This document shows, piece by piece, positions 6,588 through 14,839 of a stretch of DNA of 15,878 nucleotides (the first letter of the stretch is position 1; the number at the start of each line of letters is the position of its first letter). Source of the DNA: Candidatus Sulfopaludibacter sp. SbA3 (GTDB lineage: Bacteria; Acidobacteriota; Terriglobia; Bryobacterales; Bryobacteraceae); assembly GCA_945900935.1 (NCBI GenBank), contig CAMDKT010000054.1, positions 1 through 15,878 on the forward strand. Direction: 5' to 3'. The notes below the pieces were generated by a model. That model worked only from the letters and a program-made list of their open reading frames with translations. It did no database searches and was not told the DNA's origin. The position numbers and the translations under genes are program-made.

Positions 6588-7996
6588 GTAAAAATTTCTT
6601 TCACTACTTCGCCGGCCGAAACGGTGGGCCGCTCGGCCCGTCCGTGGTGTTGAAACGTCAGCCGCAAATGATCCAGACCCATCAGCCACAGCATGGTGGC
6701 GTGAATGTCGTGTACATGAACGGGCCGGTCAGCGGCGCGCAGGCCGATTTCGTCCGTCGAGCCCACAGACCGCCCACCCTTCACGCCGCCGCCGGCCATC
6801 CACATCGTAAAGCCCCAAGGATTGTGATCGCGCCCGTCGCTCGATTCATTGAACGGTGTGCGGCCGAACTCTCCGCCCCAGACTAGCAGTGTATCCTGCA
6901 ACATGCCGCGGGACTTGAGATCGGCCAGCAACCCGGCGATTGGTTTATCCGAGGCGCGGCACCACTTGGAATGATTGGCTTCAATATTGTTATGCGCGTC
7001 CCAGCCGCTGCCGGAGCCGCAATAGAGTTCGACGAAGCGGACGCCCCGTTCGACGAGCCGCCGCGCCAAAAGGCAATTGGTCCCGAAGACCGAAGTCGCC
7101 GCCTCGTCCATGCCGTATAACTTGCGCGTCGCCTCTGATTCCTTCGTCAAATCCACCGCTTCGGCGCCGGCCGATTGCATCTGGTAGGCGAGTTCGTAGG
7201 AGCGAATCCGCGCGTCCAGTTCTGTATCGTCCTGCTTGTTCTCCGACCACATCTCGTTCAGCTTACGCAACAATCCGAGTTCGTTCCGCTGCTGCTGATC
7301 GCTGATTCCGGTCGGCGGCTTTAGATCGAGAATTGGCGTATCGCCACGGCGGAATTGCGTGCCCTGATAGAGGGCCGGCAGAAATCCAGAGTTCCAATTA
7401 TTGGAGCCGCCGAGCGGATCCTGGTCGTCGGTCAGCACCACGAATGACGGCAAATTCTTGTTAGCCGTTCCGAGACCATACGTGGACCAAGCGCCCAGCG
7501 AAGGACGTCCGGCGAGTACCGATCCCGTGTTCATTTGGCAAACCGACCCAACATGGTTGATCCCATCCGCCCAACACGAACGAATGATTGCCAGATCGTC
7601 AACGTGTTCGCCGACGTGCTTATACCAATCTGAAACCCACGCCCCGCTCTGGCCGTACTGCTTCCATGTACGCGGTGACGCCATCAACGTGTTATCGGCT
7701 GTGCCTCGCGACGTCTGGGATGGTTTGCGAATGGAGGGCGGGAGCGGCTGCCCGTGGAGTTTCGTCAGTAGCGGCTTGGGATCGAACGTATCAACCTGAC
7801 TGGGGCCGCCCTCCATAAAGAGAAAAATCACGGATTTTGCGCGCGCTGGATGGTGCGGCGCCTTGGCGGCCAGGGGATCGGCGGGCGAGGCGGCGAGCAG
7901 GTCCGCTAGCGCCAATCCAGCCAGCCCGCTGCCGGCGCGGGTAAAAAACTCCCGCCTGGAGGCGACGTTCCAATGATGGCGAAGTCTGGAGTTCAC
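6584..7996 (-). CDS. DUF1501 sulfatase-like protein, Tat type
   Basis: This is a 470-residue DUF1501 protein, a family related to the alkaline phosphatase/sulfatase fold whose reaction is not established. The N-terminus carries a twin-arginine motif (SRREFF, residues 13-18) and a hydrophobic stretch (GSGLAGLALADLLA), pointing to folded export. Family-typical blocks are visible in order: FLFMEGGPSQVDTFDPKP near 60-75, VWGGEFGRTP and GRDHNPWGFTMWMAGGGVKG in the C-terminal third, and PVHVHDIHATMLWLMGLDH near the end. The D and H residues of these blocks are the probable metal-site candidates (inference). The start is GTG at 7996, supported by GAGGTG five nt upstream that overlaps the preceding stop. 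The gap to the PSD1 gene is 10 nt, and the 3' end overlaps the DUF4440 gene by 4 nt. DUF1501 next to PSD1 is a recurrent pair in Acidobacteriota and Planctomycetes. Confidence 0.93.
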   Translation of the reverse strand: MNSRLRHHWNVASRREFFTRAGSGLAGLALADLLAASPADPLAAKAPHHPARAKSVIFLFMEGGPSQVDTFDPKPLLTKLHGQPLPPSIRKPSQTSRGTADNTLMASPRTWKQYGQSGAWVSDWYKHVGEHVDDLAIIRSCWADGINHVGSVCQMNTGSVLAGRPSLGAWSTYGLGTANKNLPSFVVLTDDQDPLGGSNNWNSGFLPALYQGTQFRRGDTPILDLKPPTGISDQQQRNELGLLRKLNEMWSENKQDDTELDARIRSYELAYQMQSAGAEAVDLTKESEATRKLYGMDEAATSVFGTNCLLARRLVERGVRFVELYCGSGSGWDAHNNIEANHSKWCRASDKPIAGLLADLKSRGMLQDTLLVWGGEFGRTPFNESSDGRDHNPWGFTMWMAGGGVKGGRSVGSTDEIGLRAADRPVHVHDIHATMLWLMGLDHLRLTFQHHGRAERPTVSAGEVVKEIFT

Positions 7997-8001
7997 GTTT
8001 G

Positions 8002-8007
8002 CACCTC
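8002..8007 (-). promoter_or_regulatory. Shine-Dalgarno sequence for the DUF1501 GTG start
   Basis: On the minus strand GAGGTG runs from 8007 to 8002, beginning in the last base of the PSD1 stop codon and lying five nt before GTG 7996. It supports the unusual start and tight coupling of the two genes. Confidence 0.6.
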
Positions 8008-10541
8008 TAATTCATGTACAGGAATTCGTTGGAGTTTAGCAGCACATGGCAGAAGCCGGCGAATGCGGCCACCCGCTCCGGGGCCACTCCCACCGGCATC
8101 TTTTCCGGCATCGGGACTTTCTCGTTCCGGCCCAGGCGCTCGCGGATGAGTTCCGTCTGCTCGTTCATGTAAGCGAGTACCTGTTCCCGTTCGCGCTCAT
8201 TTGGCGGGCGCGAAAGAGCGATCCGATAGGCGCGATCAACCTGTTGCGCCGCGGAAAGCCCGGCGTCGTTCAACACGCGCGCGGCCAGAGACTGGGACCA
8301 TTCCAGCACGAGCTGATCGTTCATCAGCATTAATGACTGCGACGGAATCACGGTTCGGAAGCGGCGCGCGCAACTCTCCTGCGGATTGGGCGCGTCGAAA
8401 GCATCGAACATTGGACAGACCATGATGCGCTTTTCGAAAATGTACACGCTGCGCCGGTTCGCCTCCGCCGGATCCTCCTCCGCTTTCCACCCTCCGTACT
8501 TAGCGGGCACAGTCCCCGGAGGCAGCGGGGGATGCACGCCAGGCCCGCCCATCTTGCCGTTAAGCCGTCCGCTCGCCAGCAGCATCGAATCTCGTATCGC
8601 TTCGCCCTCCAGCCGATGCCGGTCGTAGCGCCACAACAGCTTGTTGTCCGGATCCGCTTTTGACGATTCGGCGCGCCCGTCCGACGAGCGCTGGTAGGCG
8701 TCCGACAGCATAATCAGCCGGTGCATTTTCTTGACGCTCCATCCGTTTTCCTGGAACGTGGCGGCCAGATAGTCCAGCAGCGGTTGGTTCGACGGCCGGT
8801 CACCCATCATTCCCAGGTCGCTCGGAGAGTCGGCGATCCCGCGGCCAAAGTGATAATGCCAAATCCGGTTGACCATGACGCGTGCCGGGAGCGGATTTTT
8901 TGAATCGGCCAGCCAGTTCGCCAACACGGTTCGGCGTCCGGTTGAATTAATAGCGGGGAGCGGTGAAATCTTCGGGTTCCCCGGATTCAAAATCGATAGA
9001 AACCCCGGCTGTACCTCTTCACGGGGCGCATCCCAAGCGCCCGCCGCCAGGACGTGCGTCTTCGGGGCGTCGCTGCTGTGATCGATGATCGTTTGCGCTT
9101 CCGGCGGTTCGGACGGCTTGAGTGAATCGAACTTCTTCAACTCGGCCTCCAATTCAGCGTATTGCTTCTTCTGCTCGCCCTTCAGTTCCCGAGCCAATGC
9201 CCGCTCCTGATACGTGATCTGCGGCATGGCTTTGATGGCCAACAACTGCTGGAGTGGCGTGCGCCGCGCCAGATCGGCGGCCAGCGCAACTTTCGTGCCT
9301 TCGGAAAAGCGGATTTTGTAGAAATCGGATTTCGCTTTGGCCACGGGCGTTGTCAGCGCCTGCATTCCGGTGCGAATTTCCTTGGTCTTCTCCTCCCAAA
9401 CGGCGCGTTGCCGCAGGTATGTCTGGAGTGGATCGCCCGCGAGAAGGTTCAAATGGTCATCCTCGCGAATGTTGGCGAAGAAGGCCTGCAAACGGTAGTA
9501 GTCCTTGTGCAAAATCGGATCGAATTTGTGATCGTGGCAGCGGGCGCAGCCAAACGTCAAGCCGAGGAAAACGGAACCAACGGTGTCGGTAATATCGTTC
9601 AGGATTTCCTGTCTGCGCAACTCGATAACGGGCTGATTGGTTTCTTCGGTGAAGTGGCGGTTGAAAGCCACGGCGATCCGGGCGTTCTTGTCGTGCGGAT
9701 ACAATTCATCGCCGGCGATTTGCTCGCGGATGAACTGGTCATACGGTTTGTCGCTATTGAATGCGTCGATCACGTAATCGCGATAGCGCCAGATGTTGGG
9801 ACGGGGCTCGTCGGACTTGAACCCGTTCGAATCGGCATACCGGGCCAAATCCAGCCAGTGGCGTCCCCACCGCTCGCCGTAATGAGGCGATGCCAGCAGC
9901 CGGTCCACCACTTTTTCAAACGGGGTGGCGGAGCGATCTGAGACAAACTCCTGCACTTCCTCCGGGGTGGGCGGCAGTCCGGTAAGGTCCAGCGAGGCGC
10001 GGCGGAGCAGCGTGACGCGGTCGGCGGGCGGGTTTGGCTGCATCCGCTTTTCGGCAAGTTTGGCGTGCAGGAACGCGTCCACGGGATTGCGTTGCGGCTT
10101 CGCGCCGGCGGGAACGGTTGCCTTGGCGACGGGTTGAAAGGCCCAATACTTCTTTTGCCGTTCGGTAAATACGGCGTTCGCGGATTCGGATTTCGTCTCC
10201 AAAGTACCGTCCCAAGCGGCACCGCTGTCGATCCACTTCTTCACTAATGCAATTTCAGAATCGGCGAGGCGGCCGCCGAACGGCATTTGTGGTTGTTCCT
10301 GCCCGGTAAGCCTGCGGTAGAGGTGGCTGGCCGCGGCGTCACCGGGGACGATTGCGGGCCCGTGCTGCCCGCCTTTGATCGCGCTCTCCCGAGTGCGAAG
10401 GTCGAGCCCCGCCATCACCGGAGCTTTCGCGTGACATCCCGTACATTTGGAGGCCAGCAGCGGCGCGATCTCTTTCGTGAAAGAAACAGGCGCCTGCGCA
10501 TTGGCCAGTACACACCCAAGTCCCAATAGTAAAATCCGCAT
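8007..10541 (-). CDS. PSD1 protein: planctomycete-type cytochrome C + DUF1549 + DUF1553
   Basis: This is an 844-residue exported protein of the DUF1549/DUF1553 family. A signal peptide (about 1-16) is followed by a planctomycete-type cytochrome C domain with a heme-attachment motif CTGCH at 33-37 and a candidate axial methionine at M86 (QMPFGG). DUF1549 spans about 155-360 (LDLTGLPPTPEEV, RWGRHWLDLARYADS) and includes a second CxxCH, CARCH at 332-336, followed by DHKFDPI as is usual in this family. A charged, probably helical linker (about 380-475) leads to DUF1553 at about 536-810 (VNRIWHYHFGRGI, HRLIMLSDAYQRSS). The family's reaction is unknown; a periplasmic redox role is suggested by the CxxCH motifs. 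The start at 10541 has GGAGG 4 nt upstream. It is the first gene of the operon with DUF1501 and DUF4440, divergent from receptor 2. Confidence 0.93.
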   Translation of the reverse strand: MRILLLGLGCVLANAQAPVSFTKEIAPLLASKCTGCHAKAPVMAGLDLRTRESAIKGGQHGPAIVPGDAAASHLYRRLTGQEQPQMPFGGRLADSEIALVKKWIDSGAAWDGTLETKSESANAVFTERQKKYWAFQPVAKATVPAGAKPQRNPVDAFLHAKLAEKRMQPNPPADRVTLLRRASLDLTGLPPTPEEVQEFVSDRSATPFEKVVDRLLASPHYGERWGRHWLDLARYADSNGFKSDEPRPNIWRYRDYVIDAFNSDKPYDQFIREQIAGDELYPHDKNARIAVAFNRHFTEETNQPVIELRRQEILNDITDTVGSVFLGLTFGCARCHDHKFDPILHKDYYRLQAFFANIREDDHLNLLAGDPLQTYLRQRAVWEEKTKEIRTGMQALTTPVAKAKSDFYKIRFSEGTKVALAADLARRTPLQQLLAIKAMPQITYQERALARELKGEQKKQYAELEAELKKFDSLKPSEPPEAQTIIDHSSDAPKTHVLAAGAWDAPREEVQPGFLSILNPGNPKISPLPAINSTGRRTVLANWLADSKNPLPARVMVNRIWHYHFGRGIADSPSDLGMMGDRPSNQPLLDYLAATFQENGWSVKKMHRLIMLSDAYQRSSDGRAESSKADPDNKLLWRYDRHRLEGEAIRDSMLLASGRLNGKMGGPGVHPPLPPGTVPAKYGGWKAEEDPAEANRRSVYIFEKRIMVCPMFDAFDAPNPQESCARRFRTVIPSQSLMLMNDQLVLEWSQSLAARVLNDAGLSAAQQVDRAYRIALSRPPNEREREQVLAYMNEQTELIRERLGRNEKVPMPEKMPVGVAPERVAAFAGFCHVLLNSNEFLYMN

Positions 10542-10613
10542 CCGCCCTCCGTGTTGAGTCTATCTCAAACAGGGCCGGGTGGGGAATAGCTGTGATAGGA
10601 TAACTTCTCGCTT
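10542..10613. promoter_or_regulatory. Divergent intergenic region between PSD1 operon and receptor 2
   Basis: These 72 nt must hold promoters for both directions. They contain an inverted repeat TTGAG-TCTAT-CTCAA at 10554-10568, a possible operator, and a good minus-strand ribosome-binding site (GGAGG, 10550-10546). For the plus strand a weak -10-like TAGGAT lies at 10596-10601, and an AGGA at 10597-10600 is 13 nt from ATG 10614, too far for a typical site. No convincing -35/-10 pair was found in either direction. Confidence 0.4.
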
Positions 10614-13600
10614 ATGCGGACCTTAATAGCCTTCTCCACAATACTGCTGATTGTCAGCGGGTGTTCGCTGCCCGCCCAGGAAGCCCGCAGCATAATATTG
10701 GGGCGCGTCATAGACAATTCCGGTGGTGCCGTAGCCGGGGCCGCCGTCGAAGCCGCCAACACCGAAACCGGTGTCCGGATCTCCGCGAAAACCAACTCCA
10801 GCGGCGACTATCTTCTCCCTTATCTCGTTCCTGGTCCGTACACTGTGACCTTGCAGGCCGCCGGCTTCAAGAGAACGGAGCGGTCCGGCATCCAGACTCG
10901 CGTCAACGACCGGGTCACGCTGGATTTCACGCTTGAAATTGGCGCGGTCACTGAAAGCGTTCAAGTACGCGCCGATACGCCGTTGCTCGATACCTCCACG
11001 ACGTCGATGGGTCAGGTGATAGACAGCAAGGCGGTACTCGAACTTCCGTTGCTCGCCGGTAATGTGACGCCCATGGCGGCCTTGTCCCCCGGCGTGCTGT
11101 TTATGCCCAGTTTCCCCAAAGACGTGCGCCCGTTCGATACCGGGTCCGGCTCGGCCATTGCTGGAGATGGGACCCGCGTCGGCACCGCGCAGTTCATGTT
11201 GGACGGCGCTATGAACAATGCCAACCAGGGATTCGCTTACTCGCCGCCGCCCGGCGTCGTGCAGGAAGTCAAAGTGCAGACGGCTTCTTTCGACGCCAGC
11301 TACGGCTATATGACCGGCGTCGCCGTGAATATGAGCTTGAAGTCGGGCGGTAATCAACTCCATGGTCAGACTTACTACTTCAATCAGAACCCGCTGTTCT
11401 ACGCCAATCGATTTTTCCTGAATCGAGTGGGCACGCCTAAGATCGCCTATAAGTCGCACCGCTGGGGCGGTACGGCGAGCGGTCCCGTCGTTCTACCCAA
11501 ACTTTATGACGGACGCAACAAAACCTTCTTTATGTATGGCTACGAAGGCATGTGGACGTTTGATCCGGTCTCCATCGGCTTTGAAGCGGTGCCTACGGCC
11601 GCCCAACGTACCGGCGATTTCTCCAGTCTTCTGGCGTCGGGCGCGCGCTACCAGATCTACGATCCCCATACGATCGCGCCGGCCGCCAACGGTTTGTTCA
11701 GCCGCCAGCCTCTTGCCGGAAATCGAATCCCCGCCAGTCAAATCAATCCGCTGGGCTCGAAGATTGCCAATCTCTTCGACTTACCCAATCTTCCCGGCAA
11801 CGCCGACGGTGTGAATAACTACACCAACGGGCGAAACTCATACGACACTTTCTACAACCACATTGTCCGCATCGATCACAATGTCTCCGACAAACAGCGT
11901 TTCTTCGTGCGAGTCAACGGGACGCGCAATCTGCGTGATCAGGATAAGCGGCACTCAAATACCGTGGGCCACCGGCTCTACCGTTATAATCGGGGCGCGG
12001 CCGTCGACCACGTTTACACGCTGTCGCCGCAGTTTTTCATCAACTCGCGTTATAGTTACACCCGCTACATCGACGGGATTGACCCGAACCAGATGGGCTT
12101 TGACATCCAGGCGATAGGATTCTCCTCCACGTTCTCCAACCAGATCAAGGCGGTGGATCCGGCGCTGCTGCGCTTCCCGCGCATCGACACCACCGGCTAC
12201 TCTTCGCTGTCGGTGCAGAGCCGGAATCGCAACCCGGTCGATACACACGACTTCGCTGTCAATGCAACGCGGATCTTCGGATCCCATACCGTCCGCTTTG
12301 GCCCGGGGTATCGCGTCTACAGGCGCAACTCAAGGGATCTGGGACCTTCCTCCGGCCTGTTGGCGTTCAATACCAACTGGACACGCGGCCCCCTGGACAC
12401 CTCCGGCGCCGCGCCCATCGGCCAGGGTTTGGCGAGTCTTCTGTATGGTCTGCCGACCGGAGGCTCGTTCCCGATCAACGCCAACTACGCCGAACAGGTG
12501 AAGATCCTCGCCGCCTATGTGCAGGACGATTGGAAAGTAAGTCGCAAACTTACTGTGAGTCTCGGCTTTCGCTTCGAGTTGCCTTCGCCCATGACCGAAC
12601 GCTTCGATCGCAGTGTGCGCGGATTTGACTTTGACGCCGCGAGCCCGATCGAAGCGGCTGTGCGCGCCAATTACGCGGCTCGCCCGATCCCGCAAATCCC
12701 ATTGGATGCGTTTCGCCTGCGCGGCGGCTTAACCTATCCCAATGTCAATGGACAGCCCCGTAACCTCTGGGACACTAGCCAGAGTAACTTCATGCCTCGT
12801 ATTGGCTTTGCGTATTCGGTTAGTGGAGACACCATTGTCCGCGGCGGATACGGTATCTACTATGAACCCATTGGCGTCCCCAATAGCGACGTGATTCAGA
12901 CCGGGTTTACACAAACCACTCAATTAGTGCCCAGCGTCGATAACGGTCAGAACTTCATTGCCACGCTGGCCAATCCGTTTCCCGGCGGCTTGCTCCTGCC
13001 TACCGGAGCAGCCGGAGGATTACGAACCAATCTGGGCCAGGGCGTTAGCTTTTTTAACGCGACGCTCGACAATCCCTATATGCAGCGGTGGCAATTCGCG
13101 CTGCAGCGGAGTCTCCCGGCGGGATCGGTTCTGGAGGTCTCCTATGTCGGCAACCGCGGCGTACGACAACGGATCAGCCGGAACCTCAACGCGTTGCCGA
13201 ACCGGTATTTAAGTACGTCCCCAGTTCGTGATCAGGCCACCATCAACCTGTTGAACGCGCAAGTTGTGAATCCGTTCTATCCGCTTTTGCCGGGAACGGG
13301 TCTCGCCGGCAATACTGTCCCACGGTCTCAGTTACTGCTCCCGTACCCGCAGTTCACCGCGGTCGGCATGGATACGAATCAAGGTTATTCCTGGTATCAC
13401 TCGATGCAAACGCGTTTTGAAAAACGCTTTTCGTCCGGCTTTATGTCAACGCTGTCCTGGACGTGGTCCAAACTTATGGAGGCCCGATCTTACTTGAATG
13501 CCGGCGATCTAATGCCTGAGAGGGTTATCTCGGATCAGGACCGCACGCAGCGCGTAGCTATCACCTCGATCTATGAACTGCCATTCGGCAAAGGCAAGCC

Positions 13601-14075
13601 CTGGGCCAACCGCGCCGGCGGCTTTGGGTCCCGACTCTTCGGCGGTTGGCAGGTTTCGGGCATCTACCAGCTACAGAGCGGTCCCCCGCTCGGCTTCGGC
13701 AACGCGTTGTTCCGGGGCAACTTAGGCGATATTCCCATCGCAAAGGGGCAGCGCACGGTGGATCGTTGGTTCAACGTCGATGCCGGCTTTGAGCGCAACT
13801 CGGCGGCGCAACTGGCTTCCAATCTGCAGACGCTCAGCACGCGGTTTTCGGGAATTCGCGGAGACGGAACGAACAACCTCGATCTGGCGTTCGTTAAAAA
13901 TACGGCGATCAAAGAGGGAATCACTCTCCAGTTCCGCGCTGAGGGAATCAACGCGCTGAACCATCCGCAATTTCTGACGCCGAACACGACGCCACTGAGC
14001 AGCGCCTTCGGGCAAGTAACTCAGGAATGGTCTTCTCCCCGGACCATCCAGTTTGCGTTGAAGGTCATCTTCTGA
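10614..14075 (+). CDS. Oar-like TonB-dependent receptor 2 with carboxypeptidase-regulatory-like domain
   Basis: This is a 1153-residue paralogue of receptor 1 with the same order of parts. An N-terminal export signal is followed by a regulatory-like beta-sandwich at about 26-112 (LGRVIDNSGGAVAGAAVEAA, GDYLLPYLVPGPYTVTLQAAGF). Then come a plug at about 115-245 (FMLDGAMNNANQGF, VVQEVKVQTASFDASYGYMT, LKSGGNQLHGQTYYF) and a barrel ending ALKVIF with a terminal phenylalanine. Corresponding blocks can be lined up with receptor 1 throughout (for example YVQDDWKVSRKLTVSLGFRF against YVQDDFKVNQKLTFNLGVRY), but the two are clearly diverged. The leader contains IVSGC at residues 13-17, which resembles a lipobox; classical cleavage a few residues later is the alternative. 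No good Shine-Dalgarno sequence precedes ATG 10614. It is transcribed away from the PSD1 operon. The ligand is unknown. Confidence 0.92.
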   Translation: MRTLIAFSTILLIVSGCSLPAQEARSIILGRVIDNSGGAVAGAAVEAANTETGVRISAKTNSSGDYLLPYLVPGPYTVTLQAAGFKRTERSGIQTRVNDRVTLDFTLEIGAVTESVQVRADTPLLDTSTTSMGQVIDSKAVLELPLLAGNVTPMAALSPGVLFMPSFPKDVRPFDTGSGSAIAGDGTRVGTAQFMLDGAMNNANQGFAYSPPPGVVQEVKVQTASFDASYGYMTGVAVNMSLKSGGNQLHGQTYYFNQNPLFYANRFFLNRVGTPKIAYKSHRWGGTASGPVVLPKLYDGRNKTFFMYGYEGMWTFDPVSIGFEAVPTAAQRTGDFSSLLASGARYQIYDPHTIAPAANGLFSRQPLAGNRIPASQINPLGSKIANLFDLPNLPGNADGVNNYTNGRNSYDTFYNHIVRIDHNVSDKQRFFVRVNGTRNLRDQDKRHSNTVGHRLYRYNRGAAVDHVYTLSPQFFINSRYSYTRYIDGIDPNQMGFDIQAIGFSSTFSNQIKAVDPALLRFPRIDTTGYSSLSVQSRNRNPVDTHDFAVNATRIFGSHTVRFGPGYRVYRRNSRDLGPSSGLLAFNTNWTRGPLDTSGAAPIGQGLASLLYGLPTGGSFPINANYAEQVKILAAYVQDDWKVSRKLTVSLGFRFELPSPMTERFDRSVRGFDFDAASPIEAAVRANYAARPIPQIPLDAFRLRGGLTYPNVNGQPRNLWDTSQSNFMPRIGFAYSVSGDTIVRGGYGIYYEPIGVPNSDVIQTGFTQTTQLVPSVDNGQNFIATLANPFPGGLLLPTGAAGGLRTNLGQGVSFFNATLDNPYMQRWQFALQRSLPAGSVLEVSYVGNRGVRQRISRNLNALPNRYLSTSPVRDQATINLLNAQVVNPFYPLLPGTGLAGNTVPRSQLLLPYPQFTAVGMDTNQGYSWYHSMQTRFEKRFSSGFMSTLSWTWSKLMEARSYLNAGDLMPERVISDQDRTQRVAITSIYELPFGKGKPWANRAGGFGSRLFGGWQVSGIYQLQSGPPLGFGNALFRGNLGDIPIAKGQRTVDRWFNVDAGFERNSAAQLASNLQTLSTRFSGIRGDGTNNLDLAFVKNTAIKEGITLQFRAEGINALNHPQFLTPNTTPLSSAFGQVTQEWSSPRTIQFALKVIF

Positions 14076-14465
14076 AACGGCGCGGACTATTTGAATGAAA
14101 GAGTGTGTGTCTGGCAGATCCCGTATAACCTGACTTATATACACGATCAGCGCCAGAGCGACCTGCGCGCCAGCATAACCACGACCGATATCTGGGCGAT
14201 GCGAAGGACTCCGGCTTTTTAGAAGTTCGAGACGGAAACTCATCGTGGCATCGAAGAGTGCATGCGGGAAGGTCCCCGCTTCACTGGGTGTCAAGGTGAC
14301 AACCCCGCTCACAAGCTTTACCAATACGGTCGATTTGATCTGGCGTCTGACGTGAGCTGTGAACTAAGCAATAAAATCATTGGAGATGTGCTCCTTGAGA
14401 GATTGCAGGTGGAAGTCTAATCCGTTTCCGCTGGTCGAAGATGGCTGCCGGCTGGGGGCGCATGT
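14076..14465. other. Low-GC region without a supported gene
   Basis: After receptor 2 the base composition becomes more AT-rich and no gene with a convincing start, length or family signal is seen. One plus frame is open from about 14091 to 14420 except for a TAG at 14218-14220; its second half (ATG 14262 to TAA 14420, 52 codons) has no ribosome-binding site at a usual distance. Another plus frame is open over 14130-14300. Both may be chance or decayed coding remnants. No terminator with a T-run was found after the receptor. Confidence 0.4.
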
Positions 14466-14839
14466 CTAGGAATTCGATTCCAGCGGCGGGACGTAGTTCA
14501 ACACGAAACTCACATTCAAGTCCCCAGGCTTTAACCCATTGCGCTCAGTGCTGAGCTCGACTTTATCCAATTTCGGGCGGGCGTCAAGGGGAGGGGTGAC
14601 GCCGCGCAAATGCACGAACGGAAGTTAGGCTAAAACAGACTTTCCACGGAATGTTTTATGCTTACCTTGCCTTCAGCGTTTAGTACTTGATTAGCGGGCA
14701 GATCCGCGCAGATTGTTAGGAATGAGAGCGGAAACATCGTGTTCGCGGCTCGGACCACAAAGCGGCCTATTCGCGCAGGGATAGGGTGACCCTCGAAAAC
14801 AGCGGTGCGTTTGCTGTCAACCCGCCAATTAGGCAGGCG
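14466..14839 (-). pseudogene. Decayed gene remnant next to the IS66 element, unrecognised
   Basis: On the minus strand two adjoining frames look protein-like. The first is open for 69 codons from 14839 to 14633, containing RVDSKRTAVFEGHPIPARIG and then FPLSFLTICADLPANQVLNA. It ends at a TAG (14632-14630). One frame over, 14624-14469 is open with residues such as KLDKVELSTERNGLKPGDLN and VSFVLNYVPPLESNS, ending in TAG 14468-14466. Neither has a plausible start with a ribosome-binding site. The simplest reading is the C-terminal end of one gene that has lost its 5' part beside the transposase and gained disruptions near 14625-14632. I do not recognise the family, and the two pieces could come from different genes. 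Confidence 0.45.

Noticed and set aside
9162..9941. 259-codon plus-strand open frame
   Set aside because: It is antisense to the well-supported PSD1 gene. The hydrophobic composition mirrors the complementary codons, and no start signal or motif is seen.
10542..10613. Standard sigma-70 promoters for the divergent genes
   Set aside because: TTGAGT and TTGAGA look like -35 boxes on the two strands, but neither has a -10 box at 16-18 nt.
10623..11459. 278-codon minus-strand open frame overlapping receptor 2
   Set aside because: It is the shadow of the regulatory-like and plug domains of receptor 2, with His/Gly/Arg-rich text and no recognisable domain.
13722..14324. 200-codon minus-strand frame spanning the receptor 2 end
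   Set aside because: Most of it is antisense to receptor 2, and the remaining 240 nt do not resemble a known protein.
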